In this document: positions 60,056-64,000 of the stretch, piece after piece
How positions within the stretch are numbered: position 1 is the stretch's first letter
How the letters are laid out: every line of letters starts with the position of its first letter
Origin: Prorocentrum cordatum
Lineage: Eukaryota; Sar; Dinophyceae; Prorocentrales; Prorocentraceae
DNA: 64,000 bases
Reading direction: 5' to 3'
NCBI GenBank assembly: GCA_963575745.1
Contig: CAUYUJ010004603.1
Span: 331,157 to 395,156 of the forward strand
The notes under the pieces: model-generated
Told to the model about the DNA's origin: nothing
Databases searched by the model: none
Seen by the model: only the letters and a program-made list of their open reading frames with translations
Made by a program: the position numbers and the translations under genes

Positions 60056-60256
60056 TTTTTCTCCCCCAAACCTCCAGCGGCTCCCGCCAAGAGGCCCGTT
60101 CGCCGCCTACGGCGGCATGCCTCAGGCCTGACTGGCCTGGTTCAGCTGGTACTCCAGCTCGAACTCGTACTTTGGCTGGCCCACAGCCTCATCTGCACCA
60201 ACATGTTCACCATGCTCACATAGCGCAACTGGTGCTCCCCCATGCGGAGCTCGCCC

Positions 60257-62068
60257 TCAAGCCCCCCGCCGCACAGGCAGGACTGTTTCCTGCTCCAGCG
60301 GCTTGCCATTCTGTGGATTCTTCCCAGCCAGAATCCTGTCTCGCTTCTTCCTCTTTGCGTCGTCCTTTGTGGAGCGCCCACGAGGAGCTAGCGGGCCTGG
60401 GCATGCCACACCCAAACCCGCCCTTCGCCTCGCCGAGTGCGCCCCGCACACCACACACACGACGTACGGTCCATGAACTTCGACACGATGAGCCTTGTCC
60501 TGCCCCTCAGGCTCTGCACGGTCTTCGTGTTGTACCTCTGGGCGTGCTGCCACTGCTGCTGCTGCAGCTGCCGCCGCGATGGCCGCGCTGGCTTCCAGCG
60601 ACCTGCCAGTCCCCGAGCTGCACGAGCCTGTCGCCTGCCACCGTGGTCGTACGCATTCCGCTTGCCACAGCTTTATGCGCATCCTCTTGGACGCCGCACG
60701 CATGCCACACCTCATGCATACCTGCCACCCACCCGTCTCCACAATATCGTGCTCGGTCAGGGTGAGCAGCGGCTTTGGATCTCTTCGACTCGGTACTCCT
60801 TTTTCTTTGGGCGGCACGTCTGGCCACGTACCGCCCATCTTTTGGTACCGCCATCCTATATTCTGCAGCGCCCTGCGCGCGCGCCCTGCAAGGTCCTCGA
60901 GCGCCTGGTGCTTGCCGTAGTGCGCGTCCTGCTCCGCGCCAGCCTTCGCCAGCAAGTCAACCTCACTGTTGCCCTTCGCAATCTTCAGGTCGTCGCCCTC
61001 AAGCTGCTGGATCCTGGCTTTGGACCTGTGGGCCTTCACGTGCTTCACGCATTGTATATCCAGGTCCAGGTCCTTTACCTTGTGCCAAATCCTTCGCCAA
61101 AGGTCTGCATGCGGCCGCTTCCAGCTCGTGCACCACCGCTCACCTTTCTGCAAACCTTCCAGGATGCCCTAGTGGTCTGTGTACACCCGACCAGGCGGCA
61201 GCATCCGCTCCAGCACCTTGAGGAAAGCCCACATCTCTGCTCTCTTGACCCTCCTATGGATCGGCAGTGTACAAGGCAGCGGGCCCCACATCTGCATCTT
61301 CGCCGTGCCATTGTCGGTGAGCGACATAACTGCCCAGTCCGTTTGCGCCCAGTCGCTGTGCCCGAGCTTTGAGCCGTGACAGACGATGTCGCCTGTGAGA
61401 TAGTCCTCATCACCGTCGACCACCTGCTCGTAGTACTGGTCCTCCGCAATGCCAATGAACTTCCAGTCCGCCTCTGGAGACCTCACCAGCCCCCGCGTCC
61501 ACAGCATGTTGGTGTCCTGCTGCTCGGCTGCGTGCTGCCAGTCCGCCTGCGCCTTCAGCCGCTGGTCCCTGAGCGCGCTGCACTTGTTGTATCGATGGTG
61601 CTCGGTGCCCACCGCCTCACCGCAGGCCATGCAGATGTCCGTGGGTACGATACTACATGTGCAAAGCTTCTCCATAGTCCACGCACCTCCGATGAAGATC
61701 TTCTTCGCTGCAGTCTTGGCATGTTCGGGAACCCACGTGCTCGCAACTGCGCCACCGCTGGTGCCACCGAAGGCATTGGGCTCAGGCTTCTGAGCTCTTC
61801 TGCCTGCGTCCACTCCCCCCAGAGGGTCGCCTGCGCGTCCTTGCGCACCATCGCTGCGATGTCCATAGGGCACACCTCCTGCATGTTCAGCTCGTAGCCC
61901 TCCTTCGAGACAAAAGTATGCCACGCGGGCCACGCCCACTTGGCTCTTCTCATGGACATGATGACTGCCCCTGCTGGCCCCCGCACTCGGGCCCACGCTG
62001 GCTTCATGCCGACCTCCTGCTGCTGCCGTCTCCACGCCTGCTGCAGCATGGTGCCCATGCTGTCCCAC
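60257..62068 (-). pseudogene. LINE 2: RNase H and C-terminal region, in-frame stop
   Basis: Same reading frame on both sides of a TAG at about 61154-61168. Before it: KTAAKKIFIGGAWTMEKL, CMACGEAVGTEHHRYNKC (CxxC/HxxxxC finger-like) and the first half of RNase H (GDIVCHGSKLGHSDWAQTDW, VKRAEMWAFLKVLE, GRVYTDH). After it: the second half (VKHVKAHRSKARIQQ, KGNSEVDLLAKAGA) and CxxC pairs (QVCMRCGMRA, VVCVVCGAHS). The stop cuts RNase H in two. Real homology starts near 61770, where it takes over from the RT frame. No longer functional as read. Confidence 0.8.
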
Positions 62069-63345
62069 TGTCCTGCCCCATCCTCGTCTTGTGCGCTATG
62101 CCACACTGCTCGCGCCCACCTTACGATCGGCGCCTCAGTGACCTCGTACGTCTGCTCCCCCTGCGCAACCGCCAGCTGGAGGGTGAGGCTTCGGGCTCCA
62201 CGACCACCTGGTAATAATCGTCCTGTCGCACGTCGTAGCTGTCGCAACTGGTGGTCCGGCATACCTAAGCACTTACACCCGTACAAGACCGAGCGCTTTA
62301 AGCCACACTTGAACACCAAGCCAACGCCCCTGGCCATCTCGCGCCCGCCCTTCAAGGCGAGCAGCCTCCGACTCCTGGCCTTCATTGTAGCATGCCTCTT
62401 GCCGTTCTTAGCCTTCGCCGCCGTACCGCGCGCGACGATGTCAAGCCCCAAGTACGGGCAGGCCCTCACCACTGGCAGACCGCGCTCTCGCATCGGCCCT
62501 GTCACGGCCTTGCGCGCCCACTTAGTGCTCGCCATTACCGCGCCTTTACCCTTGCTGCCCACCGAGAACTGCAGGCCGATCTTCTCGAAGCCTCTGAAGC
62601 AACTGTCGATTGTCTCTCCGAACTCCGTAACAATGTGCTGGTGCTGCTGTCGTAGCCGCACACACAAATCGTCCACATACATTCTCCAGCGCGCCCTTGG
62701 CCTCTCCACCACCAAGCCATCCACCGTGGACTGGATGACCATCTTCAAGAAGCACACTGAGAACTTGCCACCCGCGACGATGGTGGTCACCGTCTGGGTC
62801 TCGCTGGACACCGAGTCACCCACAGTGAGGCGCCTGCTCATGGCGAAGTATGAGCACACCACAGCCAGCACCCCCGTGTTGAATTTGAGTTGCTTGCCTG
62901 CTTCCCACAATACGTGCAAGCTGACCTTCTCGAAAGCCTTCACCGAGTCCAACACCGCCGTGATCGTAGCCTGCGTCTCCTCGCTCTGCTCATCCGCGTC
63001 GTCCATCTCGTGGCTGAGCAGCACCTCCCAGGCCGCGCCCTCCGCCGCCTTGCCGTAGCTCGTGCAATCCCAGCTCCTGTAACTCTGCTTGGCCCACTTG
63101 ATCATGTACGGCTCCCGCATAATTTCCCACACCCTGATGGCTGTGGGCAGCAAACCGATGACCCTGTCCGTGGTGAAGGTCTTCGGGATCATGAAGAACA
63201 ACACTGTGCCCATGTGGATGGGCCAGTACAGGGTCCGTTCCACCTCCATGTAGAAGTCCAACAGCTTGTCGTACGCTTCGTCCGACGCGCCCTGCAGCAT
63301 GGAGGAGTGCCACCTGTCGACACCGACCCACCTGGCCCTATGGTC
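61555..63345 (-). pseudogene. LINE 2: reverse transcriptase region
   Basis: Open frame of 581 codons from the first Met at 63300, with homology extending to about 63345 (ARWVGVDRWHSSML). Recognisable RT blocks: MGTVLFFMIPK, DRVIGLLPTAIRVWE, AVLDSVKAFEKV (catalytic Asp), and MYVDDLCV (YVDD box), followed by a thumb-like region (YLGLDIVARGTAAK, LKRSVLYGCKCLGMPDHQL). The last about 70 codons of the ORF are out of frame, since the protein continues in the 62068 frame from about 61770. Confidence 0.85.
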
Positions 63346-63560
63346 TGGTTCGCTGCTACGCCGCCGAACTGGTACCCCTGCACCTTCATGCTCTGCGACA
63401 CCACCGCGATCCTGTCATCCATGAGTCGATGCTCCTGCACTGCGTAGCACTGCAGCTTGCCCCCTTCAGATCCTTCGATCATCTCCTTGATGGTGCCCCA
63501 CCCCGAACCGTTGAAAGTCCACAATGTGAGGCTCTCATGCTTGTTCTTGCGCAGCCTGCT
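63340..63560 (-). pseudogene. LINE 2: N-terminal remnant of APE-type endonuclease
   Basis: NKHESLTLWTFNGSGWGTIK then CYAVQEHRLMDD (catalytic QE) and GYQFGGVAANQTIGP resemble the first third of an APE endonuclease. The GDxN, D and SDH parts are missing; at about 63340 the sequence jumps to the RT region in another frame, an internal deletion. Confidence 0.75.
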
Positions 63561-63951
63561 AGGACCGCTTGGCCCGCTTGTTATGCTCCGCCAGGCTGAC
63601 GCACACCTCCATCCAACGCTCTCGCTGTGCTTCGCTGGCGTCCGCGGGAATCCCTCCTGCATGTAGCCACTCTTGTTCTTCAGGTGACAGCTGCGGACCC
63701 TGCTCGCGTTCATCTTGCGTTCCTCTGGCTGCACCTGTGCCCCCACTGTTGCCACCAGCAGGAGCACCACAAGCCTCCTCAGTGTCCATGCCGTCCTCGT
63801 CGTCCTTGGGCTCCTCCTTGACGTTGTCCAGCACTTTGCCGAGCGCAGCGAACAACTGCTCGTACTCCGCCTTGCTGATGCCGCTGCCCTCGACGGCACT
63901 CTCGTACTGCTTCTGCATGGCCGTGAGGAAGCCCTTGCCCTTGACGGACAC
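63559..63951 (-). CDS. LINE 2: ORF1-like or N-terminal segment
   Basis: 130 residues from an ATG at 63951; the frame may begin beyond 64000. Acidic and helical (MQKQYESAVEGSGISKAEYE, LFAALGKVLDNVKEEPKDDE), then Gly-rich, then PQLSPEEQEWLHAGG. The stop is immediately before the endonuclease frame, as for an ORF1/ORF2 arrangement. No recognised nucleic-acid-binding motif. Confidence 0.5.
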   Translation of the reverse strand: MSVKGKGFLTAMQKQYESAVEGSGISKAEYEQLFAALGKVLDNVKEEPKDDEDGMDTEEACGAPAGGNSGGTGAARGTQDEREQGPQLSPEEQEWLHAGGIPADASEAQRERWMEVCVSLAEHNKRAKRS

Positions 63952-64000
63952 GTCCTGGACCTTAAGCTCCGACTCCTTGGCCCTTGCGACACCAGAGGCC

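Overview
The window reads as nuclear DNA of a GC-rich, repeat-laden protist, most likely a dinoflagellate. The grounds are an intron with a GA donor and AG acceptor flanked by a direct repeat, long same-strand coding runs, alanine/proline-rich proteins of a kind I associate with dinoflagellates, LINE-type retroelements, and extensive trinucleotide arrays. It is a scaffold piece with one 100-N gap at 24228-24327. I recognise no bacterial, organellar or rRNA genes.

Layout. (1) 1-24227: no gene I can support. It holds interspersed 100-200 bp repeats, several with terminal inverted repeats (MITE-like), local duplications, a 160-bp satellite and GGA, GAC, CCT and ATC arrays. Two MITE-like insertions are resolved against empty paralogous sites inside the window (15302-15500 and 14265-14419). 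(2) 24328-30168: a nearly complete minus-strand LINE with one 1611-codon ORF. It encodes an APE-like endonuclease, then RNase H, then reverse transcriptase, then three zinc fingers, with RNase H lying before the RT. (3) 30171-54796: a 24.6-kb block bounded by 28-bp terminal inverted repeats (27/28 identical) and a TA dinucleotide on each side. All convincing genes inside lie on the minus strand. (4) 54797-60060: repeats and low-complexity DNA. (5) 60257-64000: a decayed minus-strand LINE running off the window.

The 24.6-kb block is the main discovery candidate. It has arrays of a second palindrome (CTCTGTCACAGAG) just inside both ends and in the middle. It carries a gene joining an OTU-like segment to a pogo/Tc1-like DDE domain, which fits a TA target site. 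It also carries two endonuclease/exonuclease/phosphatase-like proteins and several unknown proteins. About fifty copies of a short hairpin (CCGC-TGCT-GCGG with variable complementary outer arms) are scattered through it. Every copy has the same orientation, copies sit in all three reading frames and between genes, and I found none outside the block. I read it as a giant cargo-bearing DNA transposon, or its remnant, colonised by or built around a palindromic mini-repeat.

Several genes in the block are damaged: single-base frame offsets, an in-frame TAA, a 330-bp A tract, and truncated duplicate copies. It may therefore be an aging copy, although consensus base errors cannot be excluded. All functional names are from reading motifs by eye; no database search was run.
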